From: Limisoma sp963601185
GTDB taxonomy: Bacteria > Bacteroidota > Bacteroidia > Bacteroidales > Muribaculaceae
Assembly: GCA_963601185.1 (NCBI GenBank)
Contig: CAVCEE010000006.1
Span: 62,001-126,000 of the forward strand
Length of the DNA: 64,000 nucleotides
Reading direction: 5' to 3'
In this document: positions 52,856 through 62,681 of the stretch, piece by piece
Numbering within the stretch: the first letter of the stretch is position 1
How the letters are laid out: every line of letters starts with the position of its first letter
Notes under the pieces: generated by a model
Told to the model about the DNA's origin: nothing
The model's database searches: none
What the model saw: the letters and a program-made list of their open reading frames with translations, nothing else
Position numbers and translations under genes: made by a program

Positions 52856-54802
52856 ATGAGTTACCTTAAGTTCGATAAAAACCTGCTTATCAATCTCGAC
52901 CAATCTTTACCAAAAGAGATTCTTCGGACCAATATGGCAGGATCTTACCATTGCACCACCGTAATCGGGTGCAATACGAGAAAGCAGCACGGACTATTGG
53001 TCATTCCTATAAAGGAATTGAGCAACGACAATTATGTGCTGTTGTCGTCGCTTGATGAAACTGTAATCCAGCATGGAGCGCCTTTCAATTTGGGAATTCA
53101 CCGCTATCGCAACGGGGCTTACAGTCCAAACGGCCACAAATATCTCCGTGAGTTCAATTGTGACACAGTTCCGAAACTCACCTACCGCGTGGGAGGCGTT
53201 GTTCTCACCAAGGAGAAAATATTTGTTGCTCACGAGAACCGCATTATGATTCGCTACACGCTGTTGGAGGCTCACTCTCCCACAACGTTGCAGTTTCAGC
53301 CTTTCCTCGCTTTCCGCAATTCGATGTCGCTTTGCACAGAGAATAGCAATCTGAACACGTCATTCGAGGAAACTGAAAACGGTGTTTCATTCTGCCTCTA
53401 TGAGGGCTATCCTCGCCTGTATCTCCAATTCAGCCACGTCCCGAAATTCGTCTATGACCCACACTGGTACAACGGACTCGAATATGTCAAGGATATGGCA
53501 CGCGAAGAGCCTTACACCGAGGATTTGTGGGTACCAGGCTATTTCCAAATACCTATCAAGAAAGGCGAAAGCATAATCTTCTCTGCCAGCACCGAGCCAG
53601 TCAAGCCACGCGGATTCAAACAGGCGTTTGAAAGAGAAGCCTTGACACGCACCACTCGCACAAGTTTCTACAACTGTCTGAAGAACTCTGCCAAGCAATG
53701 CTATTTCCGCGACAACGGCAAAGACTACTTGATTGCCGGCTATCCGTGGTTCAAGGTGATTGCTCGCGACGAATTTATCGCATTGCCGGGCACGACCCTT
53801 GGCATCAACCACAAGGAAGACTTTGAAAAAATAATGGACACTGCCGCAGCGGCACTGACCCGATATATGGACACCGGCGAACTTGATGACACGATTGAGA
53901 ACATCGACTTGCCGGACATTCCATTGTGGGCGGCATGGGACATTGCCCAGTATTTCAAGTACACCAACGCTGACGAAACTATCAAGAAATATGGCGCACT
54001 GTTGGAGCGCATAATCAACCATATCCTTGACGGAAAGCAAAAGAACCTGTACATCAACGAGGACGGGCTACTCTCGTCTGACGGTTCAAAGAGTCCTGTG
54101 ACTTGGATGGACGCAGTCAAGCCAAACGGACTGCCGGAAGTGCCGCGAACTGGATTTATCGTTGAGTTCAATGCACTTTGGTACAATGCCCTGATGTTTG
54201 GCATAACACTGTTCCAAGACAGCGAGACCAAACCCGAACGGATTGCAGAATGGGAAGCCGTTGCCAACAAACTGAAACCGGCATTCATCAACACGTTCCT
54301 CAATGACTATGGTTATCTCTACGACTATGTGGACGGCAACTATATGGATTTGAGTGTTCGTCCAAGTATGCTTATCGCTGCTGGATGCGATTTTTCTCCA
54401 CTCGACAGAGGTCAGAGAAAAAGAGTAATCGACTTTGTGACCAGAGAATTGCTCACGCCAAACGGCATCCGCACGCTTAGTCCTAAGAGCCTCGGCTACA
54501 ATCCGTTCTTCGTAGGCAACAAATTCAAGCGTCAAGAGGCACTTTTCAACGGCCCGACCCGACCATGGCTCACGGGCTTCTATGCCGATGCCTACCTGAA
54601 AGTGTTCGGGCATAGCGGCGTGGCATTCCTCCGCCGCATGCTCATCGGATATGAAGACGATATGACTCGTGAATGCATCGGCTCGATTTCCGAACTCTAC
54701 GATGGCAATCCGCCTTATACAGGGCACGGAGCAATCAGTTTTGCTCCGAGTATCGGAGGAGTGCTTCGGGCACTTGCGACCTTAAACAGTTTTGATGTAT
54801 AA
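52856..54802 (+). CDS. Glycogen debranching enzyme (amylo-alpha-1,6-glucosidase)
   Basis: 648-residue cytoplasmic enzyme. The N-terminal domain (about 1-270) has KEILRTNMAGSYHCTTVIG and NTRKQHGLLVIP, typical of archaeal/bacterial type debranching proteins. The C-terminal (alpha/alpha)6 barrel (about 290-645) has AWDIAQYFKYT, TWMDAVKPNGLPEVPRTGF, VEFNALWYNAL and FNGPTRPWLTGFYADAYL of the GDE_C/GH133 family. It removes alpha-1,6 branches of glycogen. First gene of a three-gene operon with a GT4 synthase and a GH57 protein; the 113-base leader holds no clear promoter. Confidence 0.93.
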   Translation: MSYLKFDKNLLINLDQSLPKEILRTNMAGSYHCTTVIGCNTRKQHGLLVIPIKELSNDNYVLLSSLDETVIQHGAPFNLGIHRYRNGAYSPNGHKYLREFNCDTVPKLTYRVGGVVLTKEKIFVAHENRIMIRYTLLEAHSPTTLQFQPFLAFRNSMSLCTENSNLNTSFEETENGVSFCLYEGYPRLYLQFSHVPKFVYDPHWYNGLEYVKDMAREEPYTEDLWVPGYFQIPIKKGESIIFSASTEPVKPRGFKQAFEREALTRTTRTSFYNCLKNSAKQCYFRDNGKDYLIAGYPWFKVIARDEFIALPGTTLGINHKEDFEKIMDTAAAALTRYMDTGELDDTIENIDLPDIPLWAAWDIAQYFKYTNADETIKKYGALLERIINHILDGKQKNLYINEDGLLSSDGSKSPVTWMDAVKPNGLPEVPRTGFIVEFNALWYNALMFGITLFQDSETKPERIAEWEAVANKLKPAFINTFLNDYGYLYDYVDGNYMDLSVRPSMLIAAGCDFSPLDRGQRKRVIDFVTRELLTPNGIRTLSPKSLGYNPFFVGNKFKRQEALFNGPTRPWLTGFYADAYLKVFGHSGVAFLRRMLIGYEDDMTRECIGSISELYDGNPPYTGHGAISFAPSIGGVLRALATLNSFDV

Positions 54803-54826
54803 CACAATTAAGATTTTCTTTCAAAG

Positions 54827-56086
54827 ATGAAAGCTCTTATGTTTGGGTGGGAATTTCCACCGCATATCCTTGGCGGCCTTGGAACAGCCAGCTACGGACT
54901 CACGAAAGGCATGGCGGAAAATGGCAATATGGACATTTCGTTTGTCATTCCCAAGCCGTTCGGAGATGAAGACAAAAGTTTTGCAAGAATAATCGGTGCA
55001 TCGCAAACGCCTATAGCATGGCGCGAAACGGATTGGGACTATGTGCAGTCACGCATCGGTAACGTTATGGATCCCCAACTCTATTTCGACTTGCGCGACC
55101 ATATCTATGCAGACTTCAACTATATGAATGTAAACGACCTCGGATGCATCGAATTTTCAGGTCGTTATCCCGATAACCTCCTTGAGGAAATCAACAATTA
55201 CTCGATTGTTGCCGGCGTAATTGCCCGCACTCTTGACTTTGACATCATCCACTCGCACGACTGGCTGACCTACCCTGCCGGCATCCACGCCAAGCAAGTC
55301 ACCGGCAAGCCTTTGGTAATCCATGTGCATGCCACCGACTTCGACCGCTCGCGAGGCAATGTCAACCCGACGGTGTTCAGAATCGAGAAGGACGGTATGC
55401 TCAATGCCGACCATATCATCACTGTGAGCAATCTCACGCGCGACACCGTAATCAACAAGTACGGCATCGACCCGGCTAAGGTGACTACGGTTCACAATGC
55501 TGTTGAGCCGCTGAGTGATGAACTAAAGAACGTGGAGGAACACAAGTCGAAAGAAAAGGTAGTCACGTTCCTGGGACGGATCACGATGCAGAAAGGTCCG
55601 GAATATTTTGTCGAGGCAGCCGCAAAGGTGTTGCAAAAAGTACACAACGTGCGGTTTGTAATGGCCGGCAGTGGCGATATGATGGAAAAGATGATACGTC
55701 TTGCAGCGGAAAAGGACATCTCCGACCGTTTCCATTTCCCTGGATTCCAGAAAGGCAAGCAGGTGTATGAGATGCTGAAGGCATCCGATGTCTACATTAT
55801 GCCTTCCGTCTCTGAGCCGTTCGGAATATCGCCGTTGGAGGCTATGCAGATGGGTGTGCCTTCTATTATCTCAAAGCAGTCAGGTTGCGCCGAAATTCTC
55901 AACCACGTAATCAAGACAGACTTCTGGGACATTGACGCAATGGCGGATGCCATCTATTCAATCATCTCCTATCCTGCGATGTACAACCAACTCCACGATG
56001 AAGGATTGGCCGAAGTTAACGAAATCAAATGGGTTAAAGCCGGCAAAAAGGTCATCGATATTTACAACAAATTGTTAAACCATTAA
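54827..56086 (+). CDS. GT4-family glycogen synthase-like glycosyltransferase
   Basis: 419-residue GT-B fold enzyme. MKALMFGWEFPPHILGGLGTASYGL is the donor-domain glycine loop start; IIHSHDWLTYPAG and IHVHATDFDRSRG follow, and the C-terminal nucleotide-sugar domain has VTFLGRITMQKGPEYFVEAA and EPFGISPLEAMQMGVPSI with the E-x7-E pair. In Bacteroidota this gene between debranching enzyme and GH57 is taken as the glycogen synthase; direct proof of the donor (UDP- or ADP-glucose) is lacking. It starts 24 bases after the debranching gene. Confidence 0.9.
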   Translation: MKALMFGWEFPPHILGGLGTASYGLTKGMAENGNMDISFVIPKPFGDEDKSFARIIGASQTPIAWRETDWDYVQSRIGNVMDPQLYFDLRDHIYADFNYMNVNDLGCIEFSGRYPDNLLEEINNYSIVAGVIARTLDFDIIHSHDWLTYPAGIHAKQVTGKPLVIHVHATDFDRSRGNVNPTVFRIEKDGMLNADHIITVSNLTRDTVINKYGIDPAKVTTVHNAVEPLSDELKNVEEHKSKEKVVTFLGRITMQKGPEYFVEAAAKVLQKVHNVRFVMAGSGDMMEKMIRLAAEKDISDRFHFPGFQKGKQVYEMLKASDVYIMPSVSEPFGISPLEAMQMGVPSIISKQSGCAEILNHVIKTDFWDIDAMADAIYSIISYPAMYNQLHDEGLAEVNEIKWVKAGKKVIDIYNKLLNH

Positions 56087-56099
56087 ACCACATAAAATT

Positions 56100-57500
56100 A
56101 TGAGTGCCGTTTGTTTGTATTTCAAAATACACCAACCATTTAGACTCAAACGTTATCGCTTCTTCGACATTGGTAACGACCATTATTACTACGACGATTT
56201 CTCAAACGACGAAATCATAACACGGATTGCCCAACGCTCCTACCTCCCTGCCAACGAGTTGTTGCTTCAGATGATCAACGACTCTGGCAAGAAATTCAAA
56301 TGTGCCTTCTCCATATCAGGCACAGCACTTGAACAATTGCAGCAATTCGTGCCAGAGTTTCTCGACTCGATGAAAAAACTTGTCGACACCGGTTGCGTTG
56401 AATTCTTGTCGGAGACCTACGACCATTCATTGGCATCGCTCGCTGACGAAGACGAGTTTAAAAGACAAGTCGAGCAGCACGACAAACTCATCTATGAGTT
56501 GTTCGGACAGAAGCCGAAAGTTTTCTGCAACACCGAGTTTATCTACAACGACGAGATTGCATCGGTTATCAATTCGATGGGATTCAAAGCCACGTTCACC
56601 GAAGGTGCGCGCCACATTCTTGGTTGGAAATCTCCGAACTATGTCTACTCGTCTGCCGGTGCGCCTAAGATGAAATTGCTTCTGCGTAACGCCAAGTTGT
56701 CGGACGACATTGCCAAACGCTTTGCCGACTCTTCGTGGTTTGAATATCCGCTCACCGCCGACAAATATATGTCGTGGATTGCAGACAGTCCGAAGGAGGA
56801 ACAGATAACCAACATATTCCTCAACTATGAAACACTCGGCGACAATCTGCCAAGAGAGACAGGCATCTTTGATTTCGTCAAGGCGTTGCCTCGATTTGCG
56901 AACGAGAAAGGTGTTGAATTTTGGACTCCTTCAGAAGCAGTGTCAAAACTGAAACCTGTCGACACAATTTCCGTAACCCACCCGATTTCAGGTGCAGACG
57001 AAGCCCGCGACACCAGCGCATGGCTCGGCAACCAATTGCAGGATGAGGCTTTCAGAAAATTGTATTCAGTGGCAGAACGTGTCAACCTCTGTTCAGACCG
57101 ACGCTTGAAACAGGACTGGAACTACCTACAGTCGTCCGACCATTTCTTCTATATGAGCACGAAGCACTTCAGCGACGGAGTTGTTCACGCAATGTTCAGT
57201 CCATACGAATCTCCTTATCAGGCATTCACAAACTATATGAACGTTCTGTCGGATTTCATTGTCCGTGTAGAAGAGCAATATCCATTGACCATCGAAAACG
57301 AGGAACTCAATGCTCTTCTCACCACCATCAAAAATCAGGAGAGCGAGATTGTGCAACTCAACAAAGAGTTGCGTGCCCTCAAAGATGCGCAGACGGACGC
57401 TCAAGTAGGTGCTGGAGAAAAGGCTGCAAAGCCTACCAAGAAAGCCACGGTCAAAAAGGCGACAACCAAAAAAACAAAAAAGGCGGAAGTTAAAGAGTAA
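56100..57500 (+). CDS. GH57-family protein with Asn at a presumed catalytic Asp, plus coiled coil and Lys-rich tail
   Basis: 466 residues, 13 bases after the GT4 gene. The GH57 barrel starts VCLYFKIHQPFRL; the nucleophile Glu146 is in FCNTEFIY. At conserved region 4 the sequence reads FLNYETLGDN, so the position where alpha-amylase-type members have the proton-donor Asp (DYE) is Asn242. A helical bundle follows; residues about 398-437 look like a short coiled coil (ENEELNALL ... LNKELRALKDAQ), and 440-466 is a Lys/Ala/Thr tail resembling histone H1 repeats. It is usually annotated as alpha-amylase in the glycogen operon; with Asn242 it may be inactive or act as a glycogen-binding partner. Family certain, activity doubtful. 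Confidence 0.88.
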   Translation: MSAVCLYFKIHQPFRLKRYRFFDIGNDHYYYDDFSNDEIITRIAQRSYLPANELLLQMINDSGKKFKCAFSISGTALEQLQQFVPEFLDSMKKLVDTGCVEFLSETYDHSLASLADEDEFKRQVEQHDKLIYELFGQKPKVFCNTEFIYNDEIASVINSMGFKATFTEGARHILGWKSPNYVYSSAGAPKMKLLLRNAKLSDDIAKRFADSSWFEYPLTADKYMSWIADSPKEEQITNIFLNYETLGDNLPRETGIFDFVKALPRFANEKGVEFWTPSEAVSKLKPVDTISVTHPISGADEARDTSAWLGNQLQDEAFRKLYSVAERVNLCSDRRLKQDWNYLQSSDHFFYMSTKHFSDGVVHAMFSPYESPYQAFTNYMNVLSDFIVRVEEQYPLTIENEELNALLTTIKNQESEIVQLNKELRALKDAQTDAQVGAGEKAAKPTKKATVKKATTKKTKKAEVKE

Positions 57501-57544
57501 TGTTTCCGCTGATAAACAACAGCAATGGTTAACCCATTGCACTA

Positions 57545-57577
57545 AAAAAGCCGCTTCCAAATTGGGAGCGGCTTTTT
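57545..57577. terminator. Bidirectional terminator, glycogen operon / M16 protease
   Basis: AAAAAGCCGCTTCC (57545-57558) pairs with GGGAGCGGCTTTTT (57564-57577) around a 5-base loop; A and T tracts on both ends serve the convergent genes. Confidence 0.93.
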
Positions 57578-57595
57578 ATGTAATTTTGAGTCCGA

Positions 57596-60400
57596 TTACT
57601 CAGGGAGCATCAGAAGTTCAAATCTGTTTCCAGATTTAACCAATGCGTTCACGAAGTTTTCAACCTCATTGGTAGTCAAGTTTTCAACTGTTGACTTATA
57701 GTCAGTGTACATATCGATACCGTCAACTACATAAGTCTGGAGAGTACCCAACCAATATCCATTTTCGTGGATATTCTCGTCGAAAGTCTTCAGCATATAT
57801 TCCTGCATCTTCTTCAATTCCGCAGCAGGGATGTCCTTGGTCAATGTCTCAAGGCTCTTGATTGTCATACTTTCGCTTGTCTTGTATTTGTCAGGATTCA
57901 AGCCGAATATAGTATTAATCATTGCAACGTCTTTATATGTGCGGTCGAGCGAACCAGTCGAATATGGGCTGTAGGCAGCACCCTCATCTTCACGGACACT
58001 GTTCAACAGTTCGTTAGCCATCAACTGGCCAGCGACACTACAAAGCACCTTATTCTTCAATGTCTTCGGCATATCCATATTCCAAATCATTGCAATCATA
58101 GCCAATTTACTTTCATTGTTGCAAACGAACTGGTTGCGGACTGTACCCTTCACATATTCACGACCATCATTTACAGCAGTCTCAAATTTCTTGTTTGTTG
58201 GCAGTGACGCAATGTATTTGCATACGTTCTGGCGCACTTCCTTCTCATCGAAATTACCAACGATAAAGAATGTGAAGTCGGCAGCATTTGCCAAACGCTC
58301 CTTGTAAATTTGCAGCGCACGCTGATAATCAACCTTCTCAAAGGTGGCCTTGCTCTGAATCATTGCCTTAGGATGGTGTCCGTAAAGGCAACTTACCAAT
58401 GAGTCCTGGAATACATATTGAGGATTTTTAGAGGCATTTTCAATCTGAGAGATATACATCTTCTTGACGTTTTCAAATGCTTCTTTGTCTTCACGAGGCT
58501 GAGTGAAGTTGAGATACATCAACTGCATCATAGTTTCAAAGTCCTTAACATTCGATTGTCCAGAGACCTCTTCACCATAAGAGTTTACATCCACCGAGCA
58601 ACTTGCCTGCTTACCAGAGAGCACCTTCTGCAAATCAGTGTAGTTAAAGTTGGCAAGACCAGTATTGCCGATGAAATCAGCGCTGTAGACAGCACTCGCA
58701 TAGTCCTTGGCATCGTAGAGCGATGCACCACCCTTGCTGACTGCGCGCAAACGGATTTCGTCTTCCTTATAGTCGGTTTTCTTAAGCACAACCTTTACGC
58801 CGTTTGACAAAGTCAATTCAGTAAAGCCAAGAGCCTCATTCTTAGTCTCCTTTTTGATTTTACCAGCCTTTGGTGCTTTCTTCATCAATGGCTCGGTCAC
58901 CTCTGAGTCTGCATTTGCTTCAACCTTAGAGGCTTCAACCTCCTTGACAATCGAAAGCAAGTGGTCAGTTGTCGGGACTTCCACCCCTTCCTGGTCGAGA
59001 TTCAACGACATCACAACAAGATTCTTTCCTGGAACGAACTGCTCCTTGATGCCCTGATTGATAATGTCAACTGGAAGCATAGCAACCTGATCTTTCATCA
59101 ACTTATATTCATAGTCGACTGCCGTAACCGGATGCGACTCAATGAAGTTTTCGATGTAGATTTGAGCGAAATAGTCATTCTTCAATGTGCCAAAATTGTT
59201 TTTCTGCTTCTCAAGTTCGCTCAAGTACTGTGTGCGTGCACGTTCATACTCACCTGCGGTGATGCCGTACTCCTGGAATTTCTTGAGTTCGGTGAGTACT
59301 GCTCGCAAAGCGGCATCTGTGCCCTTTTCGCCAATCATAGCCTGGAACATAAGAGCACCCTTTGTGTGGGCGTACAGGTAACTGCCAAGATATGCGCCAC
59401 AGTCGCTGAACGGAGCGTCAGGAGAGTGGGTTATTGCCGACAGTCTCTCATCGAGCACTGTGCTCATAATAAAGTCTATATAGTCCGAAATGATGCCCAA
59501 ATTGGTGTTGCGGTATTCTCTAGGGAGGAAGTCATACTTCTGCGCAACTAAGAGAATATTAGCAGGCATCTCCTTGTCCTTATCAGAGACAATAATCGGA
59601 GCATCGTTATCGGCAACCTGCTGATAGTCAAACTTCGCAGGATTTTCAGGCATTTTGATTTTAGAGAAAATCTCCTTAATCTTTGCTTCGACAGCATCAA
59701 CGTCAATATCGCCGACAACAATTATGCCTTGCAAATCTGGGCGATACCACTTCTCATAGTAGTCGCGCAGCACCTGCGGAGCGAAATTGTCGACAATGTC
59801 CATACTGCCAATCACATCGTGTGTAGCATACTTGGTGTCTGGGTAGAGGACCTTTGCATTACGGTTAAGGATACGGGCGATAGCACCGTTACCCATACGC
59901 CACTCCTCATGGATTACACCACGCTCTTTCTCAATCTCGTCGTCGGCAAGAGTCAACGCATCTGCCCAGTCGTGAAGGATGAGGAGACATGAATCTACAA
60001 CTGCTTTTTCTTTAACGGGAACATTAGTGATGTCGTAGACTGTTTCATCCGTGCCTGTGTGTGCATTCAAGTTGATGCCAAACTTCACGCCTTTCGACTC
60101 AAGCCAAGTGAGCAACGCCTTGTCAGGAAAATTCTTTGTGCCATTGAAACACATGTGCTCCAGGAAGTGAGCCAAACCATTCTGGTCCTCATTTTCCTGT
60201 ACAGCACCAACCTTTTGCGCAATATGGAAATCCGCCTGCCCCTTAGGATACTCATTGTGCCTAATGTAGTAGGTCAATCCATTCGGCAATTTGCCGATAC
60301 GCACCGCAGAATCCGTCAATTCTGGCATCATCTGCGCTTTAATGCTGACAGAGAACATTACTACCGTCAGCACTAAAATTGTCTTAAAAATAGATTTCAT
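57596..60400 (-). CDS. Secreted M16 zinc metallopeptidase, two-domain
   Basis: 934-residue exported peptidase (signal peptide IFKTILVLTVVMFSVSIKAQ). The inverted zinc motif HxxEH is HFLEH at 78-82 in GLAHFLEHMCFNGT, with the distal Glu in EIEKERGVIHEEW (about 155-167). The second half repeats the M16 fold without the motif, giving the four-module pitrilysin/PqqL arrangement expected at about 930 residues. A Lys/Glu-rich linker (about 495-525) joins the halves. Periplasmic peptide degradation is the likely role. Its own transcript, downstream of the transketolase terminator; I see no clear promoter. Confidence 0.92.
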   Translation of the reverse strand: MKSIFKTILVLTVVMFSVSIKAQMMPELTDSAVRIGKLPNGLTYYIRHNEYPKGQADFHIAQKVGAVQENEDQNGLAHFLEHMCFNGTKNFPDKALLTWLESKGVKFGINLNAHTGTDETVYDITNVPVKEKAVVDSCLLILHDWADALTLADDEIEKERGVIHEEWRMGNGAIARILNRNAKVLYPDTKYATHDVIGSMDIVDNFAPQVLRDYYEKWYRPDLQGIIVVGDIDVDAVEAKIKEIFSKIKMPENPAKFDYQQVADNDAPIIVSDKDKEMPANILLVAQKYDFLPREYRNTNLGIISDYIDFIMSTVLDERLSAITHSPDAPFSDCGAYLGSYLYAHTKGALMFQAMIGEKGTDAALRAVLTELKKFQEYGITAGEYERARTQYLSELEKQKNNFGTLKNDYFAQIYIENFIESHPVTAVDYEYKLMKDQVAMLPVDIINQGIKEQFVPGKNLVVMSLNLDQEGVEVPTTDHLLSIVKEVEASKVEANADSEVTEPLMKKAPKAGKIKKETKNEALGFTELTLSNGVKVVLKKTDYKEDEIRLRAVSKGGASLYDAKDYASAVYSADFIGNTGLANFNYTDLQKVLSGKQASCSVDVNSYGEEVSGQSNVKDFETMMQLMYLNFTQPREDKEAFENVKKMYISQIENASKNPQYVFQDSLVSCLYGHHPKAMIQSKATFEKVDYQRALQIYKERLANAADFTFFIVGNFDEKEVRQNVCKYIASLPTNKKFETAVNDGREYVKGTVRNQFVCNNESKLAMIAMIWNMDMPKTLKNKVLCSVAGQLMANELLNSVREDEGAAYSPYSTGSLDRTYKDVAMINTIFGLNPDKYKTSESMTIKSLETLTKDIPAAELKKMQEYMLKTFDENIHENGYWLGTLQTYVVDGIDMYTDYKSTVENLTTNEVENFVNALVKSGNRFELLMLPE

Positions 60401-60432
60401 TGCTATTGATTAATAAAATGTGTTTATTTACT

Positions 60433-60475
60433 AAAAGATAGGAATTTGACGACTTTGCAGCCTCAAATTCCTATC
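60433..60475 (-). terminator. Terminator after transketolase
   Basis: GATAGGAATTTGA (60437-60449) pairs perfectly with TCAAATTCCTATC (60463-60475); on the minus strand TTTTAG follows. Confidence 0.78.
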
Positions 60476-60496
60476 AGATTCTTATCTGTTTATCAT

Positions 60497-62539
60497 TTAT
60501 TTGCTGCCCAAATAGTCCTTGATGTCAGCCACGACGGCATCGACAGTAAAGCCGAATTTCTCTTCGAGCGTCTTGTAGGGAGCGGAATAGCCGAAATGAT
60601 CCAATCCCGAGATGCGACCGTTAGTACCCACGACACGCAACAACGTTGAAGAAATGCCCGAAGTCTTGCCGTAAGTAGGCACACCGTCTGGGATAAGCGA
60701 TTTGCGGTATTCTTCGCTCTGGCTCATAAACAATCCGGTAGAAGGCACCGACACTACGCATGCTGCAACGCCGTCCGCCTTAAGGACTTCAGCAGCCTTT
60801 ACGAGAAGCATCACGTCAGAACCATTACCCACGAGGACCACATCCGGGTTTTCACAATCAACAACTGCATAACCGCCCTTCACCATCTGCAACGCATCTG
60901 CATAGCGGTCGCCTGAAGTCGAAGGAAGGTCTTCAACATCCTGACGGGTAAGTATCAAGCCTGTTGGAGTATCGGTATTCTCCATAGCCATCTTCCATGC
61001 CACTGTAGTTTCAGCGCTGTCGGCTGGACGAAGCACAAGCATACTGTTTTTGCCAGAGTGATTTTTAATTTCCTCCATCAAGCGGATTTGAGCCTCCTGT
61101 TCTATCGGCTGATGAGTAGGTCCGTCCTCGCCCACACGGAACGAGTCGTGAGTCCAAACAAACTTGACCGGGAGTTCCATCAACGCAGACATACGGATAG
61201 CCGGTTTCATATAGTCTGAGAACACGAAGAATGTGCCACAAGCGCAGTAGAGTCCACCGTGCAATGCTATTCCATTCATCACGGAAGCCATAGTCAACTC
61301 TGCGACACCTGACTGGAGGAACTTGCCTCCATAATTATCTGGAGCAATGACTGACCCTGCCTTTTTGAGGAACGCCTCTGTCTTGTCACTGTTCGACAAG
61401 TCAGCAGAGGAAACAATCATATTCTCAATCTTTTCGCCGAACACCGTAAGTACGTCTGCCGACGATGCGCGAGTTGCAATATTTGGCTTGTGAGCAATAG
61501 ACTTATAATCAATCTCCGGCAATTTGCCGTCAATCCACGACTGGAGTTCAGCCGCCTTTTCTGGATTAGCCTCAGCCCAAGCATTGAATTTTGCCTTACG
61601 CTCAGCAACTATGACCTTTAGTTCGGCCTTGCGATTCGCATACAACTGCTTCGACTCGTCAAATATAGCCCACGGATTTTCTGGATTGCCGCCCAAGTTC
61701 TCGATTGTCTTCTCATAACTTGCGCCAGACTTGCTCAATGGATTGCCGTGCGTGCTACACTTGAATTCAAAATTGTTTCCTTCCGCATCAACACAACCCT
61801 TGCCCATAATCGTGTTGCCGATAATCAGTGTCGGACGTTTTTCCTCTTTCAAGGCAGAGTCAAGAGCCGCACTAATCTGGTCGGCGTCATGGCCGTCGAC
61901 GGTGATAACGTTCCAGTTCCAAGCGCGGTATTTAGCGGCAGTGTCCTCCGCCGAAACGGCATCAACCATTGTTGCCAACTGCACTTTGTTGCTATCATAG
62001 AACATTATCAAGTTGTTCAATCCGAGGTAACCGGCAAGGCGTCCTGCGCCCTGAGAGATTTCCTCCTGTATGCCACCATCGGAAATAAATGCATAAGTCT
62101 TGTGGGAAACAACCTCGCCAAACTTAGCAGCGATAAAACGTTCGGCAATGGCTGCGCCCACAGCCATCACATGACCCTGTCCGAGAGGTCCAGAGCCATT
62201 CTCAATGCCGTGCTCAACATCCACTTCAGGGTGTCCAGGCGTAATACTACCCCACTGGCGAAGTTGCTGAAGGTCGCTTATTGTATACTTTCCACACATT
62301 GCCAACACGCCATAAAGCATCGGCGACATGTGTCCGGGATCCAAGAAGAAACGATCCCGTGCAAACCAATGCGCATCGTCTGGGTCATATACGATATATT
62401 TAGAATACAATGTATTCACATAGTCAGTACCACTCATCGAGCCACCGGGGTGACCTGATTTTGCTTTTTCCACCATAGCGGCTTCCAGAATACGGATATT
62501 GTCCGCTACTTTCTTCATCGTTTCTGCATTCATTGTCAC
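60497..62539 (-). CDS. tkt: Transketolase
   Basis: 680-residue cytoplasmic thiamine-diphosphate enzyme moving two-carbon units in the pentose phosphate pathway. The N-terminal domain has KSGHPGGSMSG and NGSGPLGQGHVMAVG. The thiamine-binding stretch is FISDGGIQEEISQGAGRLAG (GDG-type motif replaced by DGG, commonly seen in bacterial transketolases as GDGxxxEG). The middle domain contains VFSDYMKPAIRMSALMELPV and THDSFRVGEDGPTHQP. Length is standard. The start may be 62539 or 62533 (MTMNAE). Monocistronic. Confidence 0.95.
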   Translation of the reverse strand: MTMNAETMKKVADNIRILEAAMVEKAKSGHPGGSMSGTDYVNTLYSKYIVYDPDDAHWFARDRFFLDPGHMSPMLYGVLAMCGKYTISDLQQLRQWGSITPGHPEVDVEHGIENGSGPLGQGHVMAVGAAIAERFIAAKFGEVVSHKTYAFISDGGIQEEISQGAGRLAGYLGLNNLIMFYDSNKVQLATMVDAVSAEDTAAKYRAWNWNVITVDGHDADQISAALDSALKEEKRPTLIIGNTIMGKGCVDAEGNNFEFKCSTHGNPLSKSGASYEKTIENLGGNPENPWAIFDESKQLYANRKAELKVIVAERKAKFNAWAEANPEKAAELQSWIDGKLPEIDYKSIAHKPNIATRASSADVLTVFGEKIENMIVSSADLSNSDKTEAFLKKAGSVIAPDNYGGKFLQSGVAELTMASVMNGIALHGGLYCACGTFFVFSDYMKPAIRMSALMELPVKFVWTHDSFRVGEDGPTHQPIEQEAQIRLMEEIKNHSGKNSMLVLRPADSAETTVAWKMAMENTDTPTGLILTRQDVEDLPSTSGDRYADALQMVKGGYAVVDCENPDVVLVGNGSDVMLLVKAAEVLKADGVAACVVSVPSTGLFMSQSEEYRKSLIPDGVPTYGKTSGISSTLLRVVGTNGRISGLDHFGYSAPYKTLEEKFGFTVDAVVADIKDYLGSK

Positions 62540-62611
62540 TGAATATTATCAGATTTTTATTCTGTGATTTTTTGCGAAATTACGAATTTTCGGGCATATA
62601 TTCAACCCGTT

Positions 62612-62657
62612 ATAAAGAAATTGTCCACAAATAGCAGATTATGCCATTTGCGGACAA
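62612..62657 (-). terminator. Terminator after the sugar transporter
   Basis: TTGTCCACAAAT (62621-62632) pairs with ATTTGCGGACAA (62646-62657) with one mismatch; the minus strand continues TTTCTTTATA. Confidence 0.72.
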
Positions 62658-62681
62658 TTATTATTTAAGGATTTTAACCCG

